This document shows, in pieces, positions 49,368 to 60,155 of a DNA stretch of 64,000 nt. Source of the stretch: Inonotus obliquus. Taxonomy: Eukaryota > Basidiomycota > Agaricomycetes > Hymenochaetales > Hymenochaetaceae. Below the pieces are notes generated by a model. It was not told the DNA's origin. It saw nothing but the letters and a program-made list of their open reading frames with translations, and ran no database searches. Both the position numbers and the translations under genes were made by a program. The stretch lies in the NCBI GenBank assembly GCA_032164295.1, contig JAJHTX010000006.1, forward strand, positions 1,054,001-1,118,000, written 5' to 3'. How positions within the stretch are numbered: the stretch's first letter is position 1; each line of letters starts with the position of its first letter.

Positions 49368-50689
49368 CTACTCGTCTGCAAGCTCGTCTTCGCCAGAGGC
49401 TTCATCAGCCTTAGGAGCATCGCCTCCATGCACGCGATAGTGACGTCTCATGTTACTGTGTACGCTGAATCGGCGTCCGCAGTCGGGGTGTGGGCATTGG
49501 AACGCTAGAAAGACGCCGTTAGCAACAATGCTCACAGAAACTCCAGTCGTAACCTATGGATACTTACGTTTCTCGCCCGTGTGGCTATTAATGTGGATCT
49601 AAGAGGTTTGCGTGATAAGCGAGTGAAACTATAAAAGGAGGGAAGAGCATACCTTCAAACTACTGGGGCGAGCAAATCCTTTGCCACAGTATTCGCATGA
49701 ATAGCGCGGTGGATTCTGACTGCTCGACGGGTCATCAAAGTTTATCTGGAAGGAACCTTGTATTCCCGATGCTCGGAGTGTCCGAATAATGGCCGTCCGT
49801 TGCGGATCAGAGGAAGATGGAGCGCGTGGGTCTGCGTCAGCTATGAGGACGCCGAATGGTGAATGGTAATCGCCTTGATCGGGATATTGAGTGCTGGCGT
49901 AGGATGCAGGTCGCGATGATGAAGACATATGGGTGTGAGGCAGTGGTTGGAACTGGAGTGCATTCGAAGACGATGGTGGAGGATTGCACCGAGGCTGAAA
50001 CGAAGCAGCACTCGAACTCGAATGCGAAGACCAGGCGGAATCCATGGAGTCTCTACGTCTATGCTCTGTCCATGCTGAACTCGAAGCCGCGGAAGGTCGA
50101 GAAGGATCTCCACCGTGCGTACGAGCGTAACGATGGCTCTCGGCTGCCGAGGAGTAATGATACCCGCCGGGACGGGGCGGATGCTGAGCTAATGTAGATG
50201 CTGGAGATTGATCATGAGAACGAGTTTGCTCTAGTATCGGTTGCTGCGATGCGAATGATGCCCCGTAAGACAGCGAGGGGCGCAAGCCAGGGGCTGCGGG
50301 CCTCTGGGAATCCAAGCTGGTCCAACTACTGTCCTGAGGAGAAGAAAATTCGTTAACTTCAGGATATCAGAACGAGCCACCAGGTCGAACCCACTCTTCT
50401 ACCAAAACGAATATCTGGACTTGACGACGGAGCTCTGCTTGAGGCTGACGAATGGGGCCTCGGCCCACTTGCGAACGGCTGATAGACAGAACTGCCGCCG
50501 TAGGTGGAGTGTGACGGACGCGGCGAAGGACGAGGAGATGGCGGGCTGAGTTGGTCTATAAATCGTTTACTAGCTAGTCGAGGCGGATGACACTAAGCAC
50601 GTACCTCGAAAAACGACTCGGATAGGGGGCAAAGTGACCATCCTTTCCCTTGAGTGTTCACTGGAGGAGTCTCCCGAGCTGCGCGGCAT
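49368..50689 (-). CDS. C2H2 zinc-finger transcription factor
   Basis: The minus-strand gene starts MPRSSGDSSSEHSRERMVTL at 50689. Exon 1 joins in frame to DQLSPPSPRPSPRPSHS and then to DSSWTSLDSQRPAAPGLRPS. The long middle is Ser/Pro/His-rich. Two zinc fingers lie at the C-terminus: YSCEYCGKGFARPSSLK joined by an intron to IHINSHTGEK, then AFQCPHPDCGRRFSVHSNMR with RHYRVH. The TGEK linker and Cys/His spacing are standard. The end DAPKADEASGEDELADE is acidic. It is a nuclear DNA-binding regulator; the target and the exact family are not recognised. The start at 50689 is chosen because it is the first ATG that keeps the frame into the Pro-rich exon. Confidence 0.8.
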
Positions 50690-51486
50690 GATATATTGAG
50701 CAAAGGAGGTATGTGACTGAATACGAAGATCGCAACCTTTCCAGATTTTATACCGCAGGTCTGTATCTGTGCAAGCAGAGGAAAAAGTCGGCGCTGCCGC
50801 AGTTAATCGGGATGTAAACGGAGCAGTGTAAGATGACTGACATGTTTCGCGAAGAGGCACCTGAAGACTGGGTTTGTTGCAGAGTATTCGTTGTTTCCAC
50901 AAATTGCAATTCAAGCAATGCGCGGTGATGTTCGTTTCCAACTCGAAAAGGGATGGACTTTATTGTCTGTCGGTATCATATATCACTGCGGTCGCGTGAG
51001 GCGTGAGGCATCTATAATAAGGGCAATCAATGCTTAGCTCTGGAGAGAAATCCGTTCGCTGTTGACCAGCACAGCAAAGACCGATTCGCACCGCAGTATA
51101 TCGGCAATCATCATTAGGATAATGCTCCTTCGAGCCGCGAAATTTCCCAATTCGGTATAGAATGCGCTTGGGTGTGGGGACATTCAGTAAGCCGAATATG
51201 GTGCAAAATAATCTCAAATCCTTCTGGTCGGAGGTAAATCAACCAACCAAAGGAATCGATATGGCGGTGTTAGGCCCGGCTTTAAAAAGAGGAAGGTCCG
51301 AAGAACAGAGCATATATTGGTTGATGCTGTTTTCAAATCCGTATTGGTCCCTAGAACCTAAGCAGCACCGAGGACCACATCAGCGCCAGTCTCAGCACGC
51401 CAGATTGGTCTCCGAAGAAATAGCCGTTTCAGTTTCAAGGACAATCCCTATTTTGCAGCAGCGCTGTTGTGTTGGGAGCTTAGAGG
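50690..51486. other. Intergenic stretch
   Basis: Likely upstream region of the C2H2 gene. The open frame at 51162-51521 shows no coding motif and was not accepted. Confidence 0.4.
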
Positions 51487-52001
51487 TTAACTATAATCTT
51501 GAGGCTCGGCAGACATCATGATGAAGTAGAATAGTCCATCTCGCTCGGGAACCTCACTCCAACAGTGTTGCTCTGTAACGAAGCTACCGGCAATCACACC
51601 CGATTCGGGGTCGAGGGGCATTGCCTAATGATGCTGATTTGAGCGTTGTTGATGTTACCGACAATGACCGAAGAAAACCTGGTTAACATACGAAACCGTA
51701 CTCTTGTCATCACCGCTCATTTGCGCGTTGACCACAATCGGTAGGTCCTTAGATACGCATATGGTGGTTATAGTTATACCTCTCTTCGCTCTTGCACAAA
51801 TCCCGTCTCGTAAGAGGAAAGCAAAGTTGTACAACTATTCAAGAGGCCAAGCGTATCGGAATTGATCGGGGTCATCATGGACTGTGATCCGTCATCTCCA
51901 TTGGGATAGAATTCGAAACAACCGTGGATGCCACGCGAGGGAAGGACGAGTCTCAAAGAAGAATGATGATGGTTGGTTTTGAACCTGGACAATCTGACCA
52001 A
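51487..52001 (-). CDS. Small hypothetical protein (start uncertain)
   Basis: Three exon-like pieces join in frame on the minus strand: LRLVLPSRGIHGCFEFYPNG to LLSSYETGFVQERRE (about 51979-51782), then DLPIVVNAQMSGDDKSTVSY, then AMPLDPESGVIAGSFVTEQH with CWSEVPERDGLFYFIMMSAE and the stop at 51487. Introns would have borders GTATAA..AAG and GTTAAC..TAG. The pieces are hydrophilic, without a signal peptide or membrane helix, and I recognise no family. The 5' end is unclear because no ATG lies directly upstream in frame. It stands between the BolA-like gene and a non-coding stretch. It may be a complete short protein or a remnant. Confidence 0.45.
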
Positions 52002-52133
52002 ACTGAGAATGATTGGCTTACATCAATATAAAGATGACTTACCTACACTCTCCTACACTGCAGTGAATGTGATTTACCCATACCCCCGCTTAGCACTACG
52101 TAACAGCGGCGGGACGCTATCAACCGAGTTCGG

Positions 52134-52705
52134 CTAGCATTGAACATCACTGTGCGGCATCGGTAACTCTTCGGGCGTTTTGGTGACTAAAGAAAGAGCA
52201 TGGAGACCCTGCTGCAGCTCGTCCGCCAAAGTGGAGTATATCATCCTGTGTCTTTGCATCAGATTCTGCTGGTCGTTAGTTACAGATGCGCATATCAAAA
52301 AGGCCAAAAGGTTATGACCTTTCCCTGGAAGGCATGAGAGATAACGATGATCGAGAAGTCTACATTGCCATGAGCGTGGTGGTATGTGAATCACAATGAG
52401 TGACGAACGGGTTTCTCCATCACCGCCGCCCTGATCTATCATTGCCCGATGATTCCTGTGCTTCCATGAGTCATTTACAACCGTAAGACTGTTTGGCTTG
52501 AGGAGATTCGTCAGCTACATGAGGTGTTAGCTACAGATTTTGCCACGTTAACTGGCGACGAACACAATGAGTCACTGACTTTCTGGCGAATCGAGGTCTC
52601 AACGGGACCTCCTGAATTAGCTTCCTGTGTCGACATTAGGCGAACACTGGTACTGCGGAAGACAGCCCTCAGCTCAGGACGAAACAGACTGCGGAAGAAG
52701 GACAT
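52134..52705 (-). CDS. BolA-like protein
   Basis: Four exons on the minus strand. The ATG at 52705 starts MSFFRSLFRPELRAVFRSTS, an arginine-rich, acid-free leader that looks like a mitochondrial targeting sequence. After ETSIRQK the second exon reads LTNLLKPNSLTVVNDSWKHR, then NHRAMIDQGGGDGET. The third supplies HFSIIVISHAFQGK, and the last QNLMQRHRMIYSTLADELQQ with GLHALSLVTKTPEE. These are the BolA fold landmarks: the WKHR/NHR region, the hydrophobic VxSxxFxGK strand, and the helix with RHRxxYxxLxxEL-x-x-GLHAL. BolA proteins work with monothiol glutaredoxins in handling iron-sulfur clusters. It begins 133 bp from the divergent Clr2-like gene. Confidence 0.85.
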
Positions 52706-52838
52706 GGAATTTCAGTGAGTCATGGTCAGTCAACACATTGAGAACGGGTGAGAGCCAATTACCATATTTGTACACAAATAATATCCTCATGCATTTCTTT
52801 GCGCAGCGTCTACCACATCTTGATATCGATCCATACGT

Positions 52839-53733
52839 ATGGTCGCGCCTCCATCCATCGAAAGTATCAACCATGTCTACGAGACCACGCAACCTACATG
52901 TATTCACATAGCCAATGGAGTGGCAAGGATAAGGGACGGAGGCTCTGACGGTGATCAAAGCCGACTTCCACCTTCTGGTGAACCGGTCGTACTTTGGGAT
53001 AACACGGTCAACTTTTTGCAAGAGGCGGACCAGGAAACCGTCAATCACTGGCTCTCTAAAATCGGCAATTATTTGATATATGAAGGGGCAGGGAAGTGGC
53101 ACAATCTCAGTGCGTGGTTTCTAATCGTGTTCAGTTCGCAACTCCGTCCTGACGAGATAACATTCATCCAGGGGATGATCGTGTCTACACTTTGAAACGT
53201 TTTCCGCTCGGGTACAAGCTGTACACGCGCTTCACTGGACACAAGGATAATCCAAGAAGGGACAGCTATCTTTATGGTTCGTTAGCAGCGTGTCCTTGTC
53301 TCTGTTCTCTCTTGACATTTTGTGTTAGGGTCCACCACAGATCGATGCAAAGAATTTCGTTCTCCCGAGGTAAGTCTCGCGACAAACTCTAGCCCGTGGT
53401 ACATCGCTGACCGATCATCCATAGGAATTCGTTTTTCATGTCAAATGGATGGCGTTCGGTAAACCGAGAGACGAGCTCGACCGCCCACTTTGCGCGTGTT
53501 GCTATTGTTCCAAGAGACCCCAAGGAGAGATTTCCGCGATGCTGAGAAGCAAGATCGATCACTTGAACTTGCATCAAGCGACAAGCAGATCATCCGGGCG
53601 CGGTCATAGTGCCTCGACGTCTCAAGGTCCGAGTGCTCCAATCATGGTAAAGGATTATACGCGCCTCAACGAGGGCGGAGGCGTGAAGAGTTATGTATTG
53701 GAAAGCACAGTTCCTCCTGCATACGAGCAGTAA
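52839..53733 (+). CDS. Clr2-like (cryptic loci regulator 2) silencing protein, N-terminal domain
   Basis: Several exons from an ATG at 52839. After a short N-terminus (VVLWDNTVNFLQEA, VNHWLSKIGNYLIYEGAGKW) the joined frame reads RDDRVYTLKRFPLGYKLYTR, then GHKDNPRRDSYLYGSTTDRC, then KEFRSPEEFVFHVKWMAFG and CACCYCSKRPQGEI. The pattern of an LPxGYxLYxH-type segment, RxDxYLYG, FRSPxEFxxHxxWL and paired Cys is that of the N-terminal domain of fission yeast Clr2, a subunit of the SHREC deacetylase complex in heterochromatin silencing. The frame ends at a TAA at 53733, but a GTAAGT overlaps that stop, so a further exon is possible. Silencing function is inferred from domain resemblance only. Confidence 0.7.
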
Positions 53734-54043
53734 GTAGTATTACGCCTTTTATTCTTTGGCACTCCGCGATTCCGATATTATTTCTTCTCTTGCCAACCAC
53801 CTACACAACTATTAGTTACCACTTTCCAACCCCGCCCACCTAGTAAAGGAACCTCTTGCTTTCTGATTACCTTGGTTAAATCATGTATATTTTTTTATGT
53901 AACGAATACTCGCTGTCGCGCTGTTATGCTTTCAAGATAATGGATTTGCTTTGTCATCACATGTTAGGGCTGAACGACTCATACGCGTGACGTCACGCGA
54001 GCTTGCTGGTCATCCTTTGCATAAGCTCCCATCCCAAGTCATA

Positions 54044-55831
54044 ATGGCCGAACGGGAAATGAACAAACACCAGCGTGGTATGGTTGATGGATGCTTTGAA
54101 GAGGGCCATTATCAGCAGGGCATTGCTGCTCTGAATCAGCTGCGGATGCAGAACCTCAGGCCATCACCGTAAGATACACACATACCTACCCTTTCTTTAT
54201 ATTGAGACAAAGTAATTGCTTTTCAGAGCGCATATCAGACAGCTCATTTACATCTCACTGTACCCTCCACCTATGTCGAAAGATCATGCAAATGATAAAG
54301 GGAAGAGAAAGGAGACGCCAGTCGGTAGCGGTTCTCCGTCGAAACAGATTCAACAAGCCAGGCGACTCCAAAAGCAGGCTCTCTTTCCCGCACCGGAATC
54401 TACACAAGCAGCCAAAGAGCTGTTGCATCAATTTACGATCGACTCGATCAGCCCTGAAGCCCTCATGCACGCGGTGCCGTGTTACCCCCTCACTCAGGCC
54501 GAACTCGACAACTCTCCGCGTCCAATGAACGCTAAGATGTTGTTCGGAAACGTGCATGATGCAGAAGACATGGATTCATACATCTCAAAGCAAGCTTCAA
54601 AGCTAAAGGAGTGCAAGGACTGTTGGAGTATACTTCGGCACGGAGTTGTTAAACGGCAGGATGTTGCCGCGCTCCGCTCAGAAGATCCTTTTTTGGACTC
54701 GGATTTAGAGGATGATAACGATGAGGGCGAGTCATCTGGAGCGATAGTCGGGAAGCATTCATGGCATTTATTGGAGTGGTTTGTATTGGTCTTTGAAAAG
54801 GACCGAGCGCTGGTCATAGACTCAGGTCGCACACCGGAAGGTACCGTCCGTCGTGGCATAGGAACTCTTCTGACTTCTCTGATAAGTTCAACAGATAGCT
54901 ATTCTCCCCTACTCCTATCACAAATAAAGTCCTCCTCAAGAAGCGGCGAACCTCGATCCTACATCGACTCAGTCCTTGACGTCGTGTTCGTCTGCTACAA
55001 TCAGGCGGAACACAAGCGCAGAAACCTAGGGAAACGGCTGATGACCCAGGTACGTGGTTTCATCCCTCGATTCTTCAGCGTGGCATCTGACTTGACGGTA
55101 TTCGTAAACCCGCACAGCTCGTGGCTTTGACACGTTGCAGCGACTTCTCACCTCTACAACTCTTCACAACAGTCGGAATCCGGCTGCACGCCAGCCCAAC
55201 CAGTCTAGTCACAAACTTCCTAAGTGACTTGCCGATAACACCGCCCGGCCGCACGGTAAAACTTGCTATCTGCGATCGATTCTTGACACACAGTCTCCGC
55301 AGTTCTACGACACCAAGTATCGACGGGATGATGAGAGCGAGGCCTCAAGCCCGAAGGGCTCGACCAGTCTCTATACTCGCCGACGGCGATACAACTTCTC
55401 CATCAAGATCCCAGAGTGTCGCCCCAAACCAAAATAACCCTCCAAACCTTTCAAAATGGAGCTTGCCGACCACGCGACAGATCTTGCAGCTTCTAGAATC
55501 CAAATCGCCTATCCGGACAACTTCGTCCGCTTCCCTTTCGAGCCTAGTCGTCTTATTCCATTTAATCGTTGCTTATGGCGCGCTCAGAGCAGAAGAACAA
55601 AGAGACGGAGATTCTTCCTGGGTCAATGCAGTACTGAGCGGCGATCTTGAACGAGGTATCTGTGACACATTCACGGACAATGGATTTTCTGAGGGAGACA
55701 AAAGGCTGGTGAAACCACTGCGCATGCTTCTTTTGAGCAAATGCACTAACTGGAAGCAGGTATTTGCTTTATGAGAAGTGCTTGTCATTAATTATTTGAT
55801 CTGAAATACCTAGGACATTGCTATGACATGA
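54044..55831 (+). CDS. Conserved hypothetical protein
   Basis: Exons 54044-54168, 54227-55049, 55118-55760 and a very short last exon 55814-55831 keep one frame. The start MAEREMNKHQRGMVDGCFEE, GHYQQGIAALNQLR and HIRQLIYISLYPPP look helical and TPR- or PPR-like. The middle is Ser- and acid-rich (DPFLDSDLEDDNDEGESSG). A second helical part follows (HLLEWFVLVFEKDRALVIDS, YIDSVLDVVFVCYNQAEHKR, LVALTRCSDFSPLQLF). The end is hydrophobic and helical (SLSSLVVLFHLIVAYGALRA). No family is recognised. The frame is also open upstream to 53967 and could splice to the Clr2-like gene across a 238-nt gap, but that intron would be far longer than any other here, so a separate gene is preferred. It converges on the CREG-type gene with 15 bp between stops. 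Confidence 0.6.
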
Positions 55832-55846
55832 CGGATAAACCCTGCT

Positions 55847-56824
55847 TTAAACTATTCCTTGCCCTTGCATGACGAGTTCGTGCGCTTGTGTGACAGCATT
55901 ACGGTAGACGGCTTTTGGTTCTGTACTCTGGTAGAGTTTAACCGGTATATCACCAATGTAGTGTTTACTAATGAAATGAATCAGCGTGTACTGTACCCCT
56001 TTCGGGCTCAGGCAGCTTTCAGCGTACTTTCCGAATCCGCCAACGAAATAGATGCTCTGCATGACCAATGAGCAAGCCTTCTCGGCGAAAAACAGACGTG
56101 TGCTAACTCACATGAGGGTCAAACCTTGCCCAATACGCCTGTAAAGAAGTCCAGAGAGTCATGTGCAACGTTCCAGTGAATAAAAAAAAACTTCACGTCT
56201 CTAACTCACTTCGTGCGCACCATCGGGGTCATCGGGCAGCCAAAATCTCGCATCTGGGTGCTGCTCAAGATAGCAATCCTGAACACCCGAATCTACGGCG
56301 AGTTGCGTGTCCAGGATGGTAACGTTGCCTATCAGCCCCACCCTCGCTCGGCTTGCTGCAGGCGGAGAACTCCAGACGGTTAAAGAAGCTGAGTGAGACG
56401 GCGAATGGACAATGTTCCGGGTATGCCGAGAGATAGGCATGGTTATTAGGCTCAACGAGCCATTGGAGTAGCAACTGGGGACACAAAGGTCAGCCTGAGA
56501 ATGTTTCCTGAAAGCGACTGCTCACTTTGCGTAATACTCTTGCAAGGCAAAGGGTTCTCCTACAGATGCTCGTTCGAGGGTCTGTTAACTACCACATACG
56601 TCAACTCACTGACCTTCTAGGCTAGTATTTGCGGGAAATATTGTGGCCATGACTCCTATAGCTTGAGAGCCGACTAGAGTCCTGGCCAGGAAGGCTAGGT
56701 TGGAGTTAGTCGAAGCAGGGTGGATCTCGTATATAGAATGTTTACCTGCATCTTCAACTGTCTCCTTGCAGACGATGGACTGTATCAAAATGCCTGCAAG
56801 CAGCGAGAAGCGTACCAGTTGCAT
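55847..56824 (-). CDS. Secreted CREG-type protein (pyridoxamine 5'-phosphate oxidase-like fold)
   Basis: Six or so small exons on the minus strand. The ATG at 56824 starts MQLVRFSLLAGILIQSIVCK, a signal peptide. Then come LAFLARTLVGSQAIGVMATI, ASVGEPFALQEYYANCYSNG, ITMPISRHTRNIVHSPSHSA, SRARVGLIGNVTIL, CYLEQHPDARFWLPDDPDG, AYWARFDPHSIYFVGGFG and NKHYIGDIPVKLYQ. This follows the CREG/PNPOx-like split-barrel layout (small-side motif I-S-R-H-x-x-N, G-x-V/N-T-x-L, C-YL-HP-A, VGGFG-x-x-x-IG-I). In animals CREG is a lysosomal or secreted glycoprotein; flavin binding is often lost in this group. NxT/NxS sites suggest glycosylation. The family call is by motif; activity is not predicted. Confidence 0.75.
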
Positions 56825-56942
56825 CTTACTAGTGATGATGAACAAAAGGAGGGGATAAATGATAAGATAAGATCGCATCATTGTGTATGTGATTACATAA
56901 CCGGTCACCATCCCACAAATATGATTAATTATAATTTTCTGT

Positions 56943-59900
56943 TCATTTTTCACTATCCTCGTCTTCTTCTTCGATTTCTGCCTCGCTCAGTTCAGGCGAT
57001 GCATCTATCAGATCACCATCATCATTTCCTGCAGTATTCTTCCCTCTCTTATCCTGTTTCTGCCACATCGAGGCTAGGAATTCAGGAGTACTAGCATCCG
57101 TAATGCCTTTATCTTCTCTTGCACGGATGAACCGAGGGAAACGTAAACTTAGTCCCCTATCTTGAGACACAAGACCCAAAGCAGCTACGGAGACCGTGCT
57201 GAGCGTTATGCTTGCCATAATGCGATGAGTCCGGGCTCTTGTACGTCGGAAATCACTTACTCCGCTCCGCGTATTTCCCAAACCTCCCGTGGTTTAAAAT
57301 ATACCTCGGGTGTATAGCCTAAGTTAAGCCATTTGACATGTCAGACTAATACTCTAATGGTTATATTCGGTGCGCCCACCTCCCGAATTGACTTTCCAGA
57401 GGGATCTGCGAGAGCATGTCTCCGAACTCTCTGGATAACGCTCTTGCAAGGACTTGCAGCCAATAACTCAATGCTTATTCTTGACTGCATTCTTGGCCAC
57501 TTTACCTTATAGAATGCATCCGTAAATCCTGCAAGCGTTTGTTGAGTTGGACAACCCCGTGACTGAGTATAGAATCCCTACCTGACATGCATTTGCAAAC
57601 GCCTACGAGCTGTCCAGCGCTTTCATCCCAGACCGCGAGGAGAATGGGGCTCCACCAGGCTGCTTTGCGCCCGTTCCCATGCCATGCACCTATAGGTACC
57701 AAGTCTAGACTGTCACCTAAGCCGAGGACATAGTCCTTTTTCAATTTCAGCCATGCTGAGGTCCGTTTGTCTGAGAGGACGTAGACAATTAGCAATATCG
57801 TTGGTGCAGATAAATCTTCATTCACCAGGCTCGTAAGTAGCAGGCAGAGGCTTTCTCCGCTGTTTCACCTTAGCACGATTGGATTCCTCAGTGACATCAC
57901 CGCTATCAAGAAGCTTTCCAAGCCTGAGCATAGTGGGAGGAACAAGTGCAGCAGATTGAATTCCACCTTAATCATCAGGCCCTCAGAACGGCCATCAACA
58001 GCTCTCTGCCAAAATTCTTCCACAACGTCCCTGCCCTCTTCGCTTTCGCAGCATTCCACATGATCGAACTTGGCAAGGAAAGGGTTGGTGGGAAGAACGG
58101 GAAGGAAGTTAGACCTCAGCTTCTGCCGGCGAGCGCGAAACGGTTGTCCAAGAAGGACCTGACTCAAAATGAGTTTACATACTTCGGCTAATGGAGAGAG
58201 TGCTTGCCTCGTCATTCAGAAGCATTAGGTCAAACACAAACACGCACACGCGTATTTTGATGTCTTCAAGCAGTACATTTTTCTTCGCACGGTTAGATAG
58301 CTCTTGAAATGTTCTCAATGAACCATCCTGGGAATCTATTGCAACTATTTCGGCATCAATGATAAAGGACCTCAGCTGGTCAGATGCCTTGAACAATTCT
58401 TCTACCAGTGCAGTTACATCGGGATACTAGAGGGATGACGATTAGATGGAGCATCGAGTCGATAGAAGTGGTGAACTTTATCTGTCATATCCTCCAAATG
58501 GCGGGAAAATATCCGAACGAGAAGATCGCCTTCTTCTTTCTGTGCGTGGATCTGCGCTCTTTGTCCGTCGTATTTGAATTCTGCCGTAAACGGCAGATTG
58601 CCGAGCTGACCATATACTTCATCCAAGGAACGAGTTGGCGAGCCTAGCGTAGGATGCAATGGTATTCCTGGTAAAACCGGGTAAAGTTCTGTAGTCCAAG
58701 AAAGCCAGCGGCTTACCCACCAACTGTCAGCGATACTCTATCTAGAAGTTCCTCCAGTCCACCGTGGAGAATAGCCTCTGAAATGTGGTCAAAATTCGGA
58801 TGTTGTACGTAGACACGCCTTAACAAAGCCTCGGCGCTCGTCCACTTTTCTATGATAGTCTTCCTGGTTGGATCTTCTTCGTCCTTCTTCTTCGCCTTTC
58901 GGGAAGTCTCTTTGACGGACGATAGAAACTCAGGCGAAACAAAGTACGGCGAGTCATCGGTCGGAAGGTCCCGACATCCTGCTGGACGAGTAATAACCAG
59001 CGCACGGGCAAGAGCCGCAATGATCGATGTCCTGACAGCCCCGACTCGAATATGCTGTGACATTGTACGTACGAGAAAACGAACTTCCTCGCCTTTGGCG
59101 GAGACAAGAAGCTTTTCTGCAATAGCCTGCTTCCTTTTTGCCGTTCCTTCACCCTTCGAATTGCAAATTACAAGCAGAGAGGAATAGACGCCCATAACGG
59201 TGAGTGGCGGATGCGGAATTAGGGTTCGGAGTTTCGATTTCGCCTCGAATGCAACATCGCCTGGGTCTCCCGACTTTGTGTACAACTGTTTTAGAGCCGC
59301 CGGAGTTAGGCCTGAAACATGCTGGATCGACTTTGAAATGATTGATGGTCCAAGACCAAGCTCAATAGGGACGTATGGTGGGCCGAGTGAATTAGAAAGA
59401 AGATACAGTGCAGGAAGCAGACTCTGTGGGTCGTGATAAATTATAAATCTCAATGAATTTGTCAATATGCTGCCAATGGCGATCCGTGACCTCGTTCCGG
59501 ATAGAGAACACAAAATGTGTGTGAGAAACGAATAGGGAGTTGGAGTTGGGCCAGACCTTGTCCAAGGACATCGGCTGATAGGGAAACAGAGCGGATCGTC
59601 TGCAAGATTCGGAAAGGATGAAACATCATCAAATGTATCTTGCTTGCTCGCAAAGAAGACATTTTTTGTTGCTGGCCTTCCCCCATATATCTTCGCAAGT
59701 GAACTCTTTCCGTCATTGTGCGGCGGGGAATCCATGTCTATAGACAAGAAAGAAGAGCTCCGATCGAATTCGTCTAGAAGGCAGGCTAACCCAAGAAGCT
59801 CACCCTTGCTCGGAATATCATCCCCGGAGTCAATATCGATAATTTCATGAGCAGTCTGCTTCAGCGCTGAAGTCTGTTTCGGCTTCCATTTCTGTTCCAG

Positions 59901-60155
59901 TATTTTCAGTGCCTCAACATCAATACCTTCCTCAGCTGCTATTCTCCGAGCCAAGGCTTCATCATCCTCAAGTGTAATCTTCGATGAAGACGCACGCGCG
60001 GGACTGCCAGATGTTTCCGGTTCTAGATAACTCTGTGAACCCCTCGAGTTCTGAATCTGAAAGAACGCATCTAATCTCGCGTTGCCACCGTTGTCTTGAG
60101 TTTTCCACTTCTTTGAGGGTGACGGAGTTGACGTCGTTAAGCGCTTGGGGGGCAT
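56943..60155 (-). CDS. CDC17/LIG1: ATP-dependent DNA ligase I
   Basis: The ATG at 60155 starts MPPKRLTTSTPSPSKKWKTQ. A PIP-box-like NARLDAFFQ near residue 25 could bind PCNA, although the usual first Gln is Asn. The DNA-binding domain covers about residues 190-480 (SGTRSRIAIGSILTNSLRFI, VRFLVRTMSQHIRVGAVRTS, LLRRVYVQHPNFDHISEAIL). The nucleotidyl-transferase core has motif I FTAEFKYDGQRAQIH with the AMP-accepting Lys, motif III-like FIIDAEIVAID, VCVFVFDLMLLN, motif IV RSEGLMIK, and motif V TSAWLKLKKDYV. The OB domain follows (LVPIGAWHGNGRKAAWWSPI, VGVCKCMSGFTDAF, VWEIRGADLS, GLSLRFPRFIRAREDKG). The tail is acidic (AEIEEEDEDSEK). Several introns interrupt the second half. It seals Okazaki fragments and repair nicks in the nucleus. 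Confidence 0.92.

Noticed and set aside
53728..53967. Fusion of the Clr2-like gene with the downstream unknown gene
   Set aside because: GTAAGT at the stop and an AG at 53966 would keep frame, but the intron would be 238 nt against about 50-60 nt elsewhere, and promoter-like AT-rich sequence lies in between. Kept as an alternative only.
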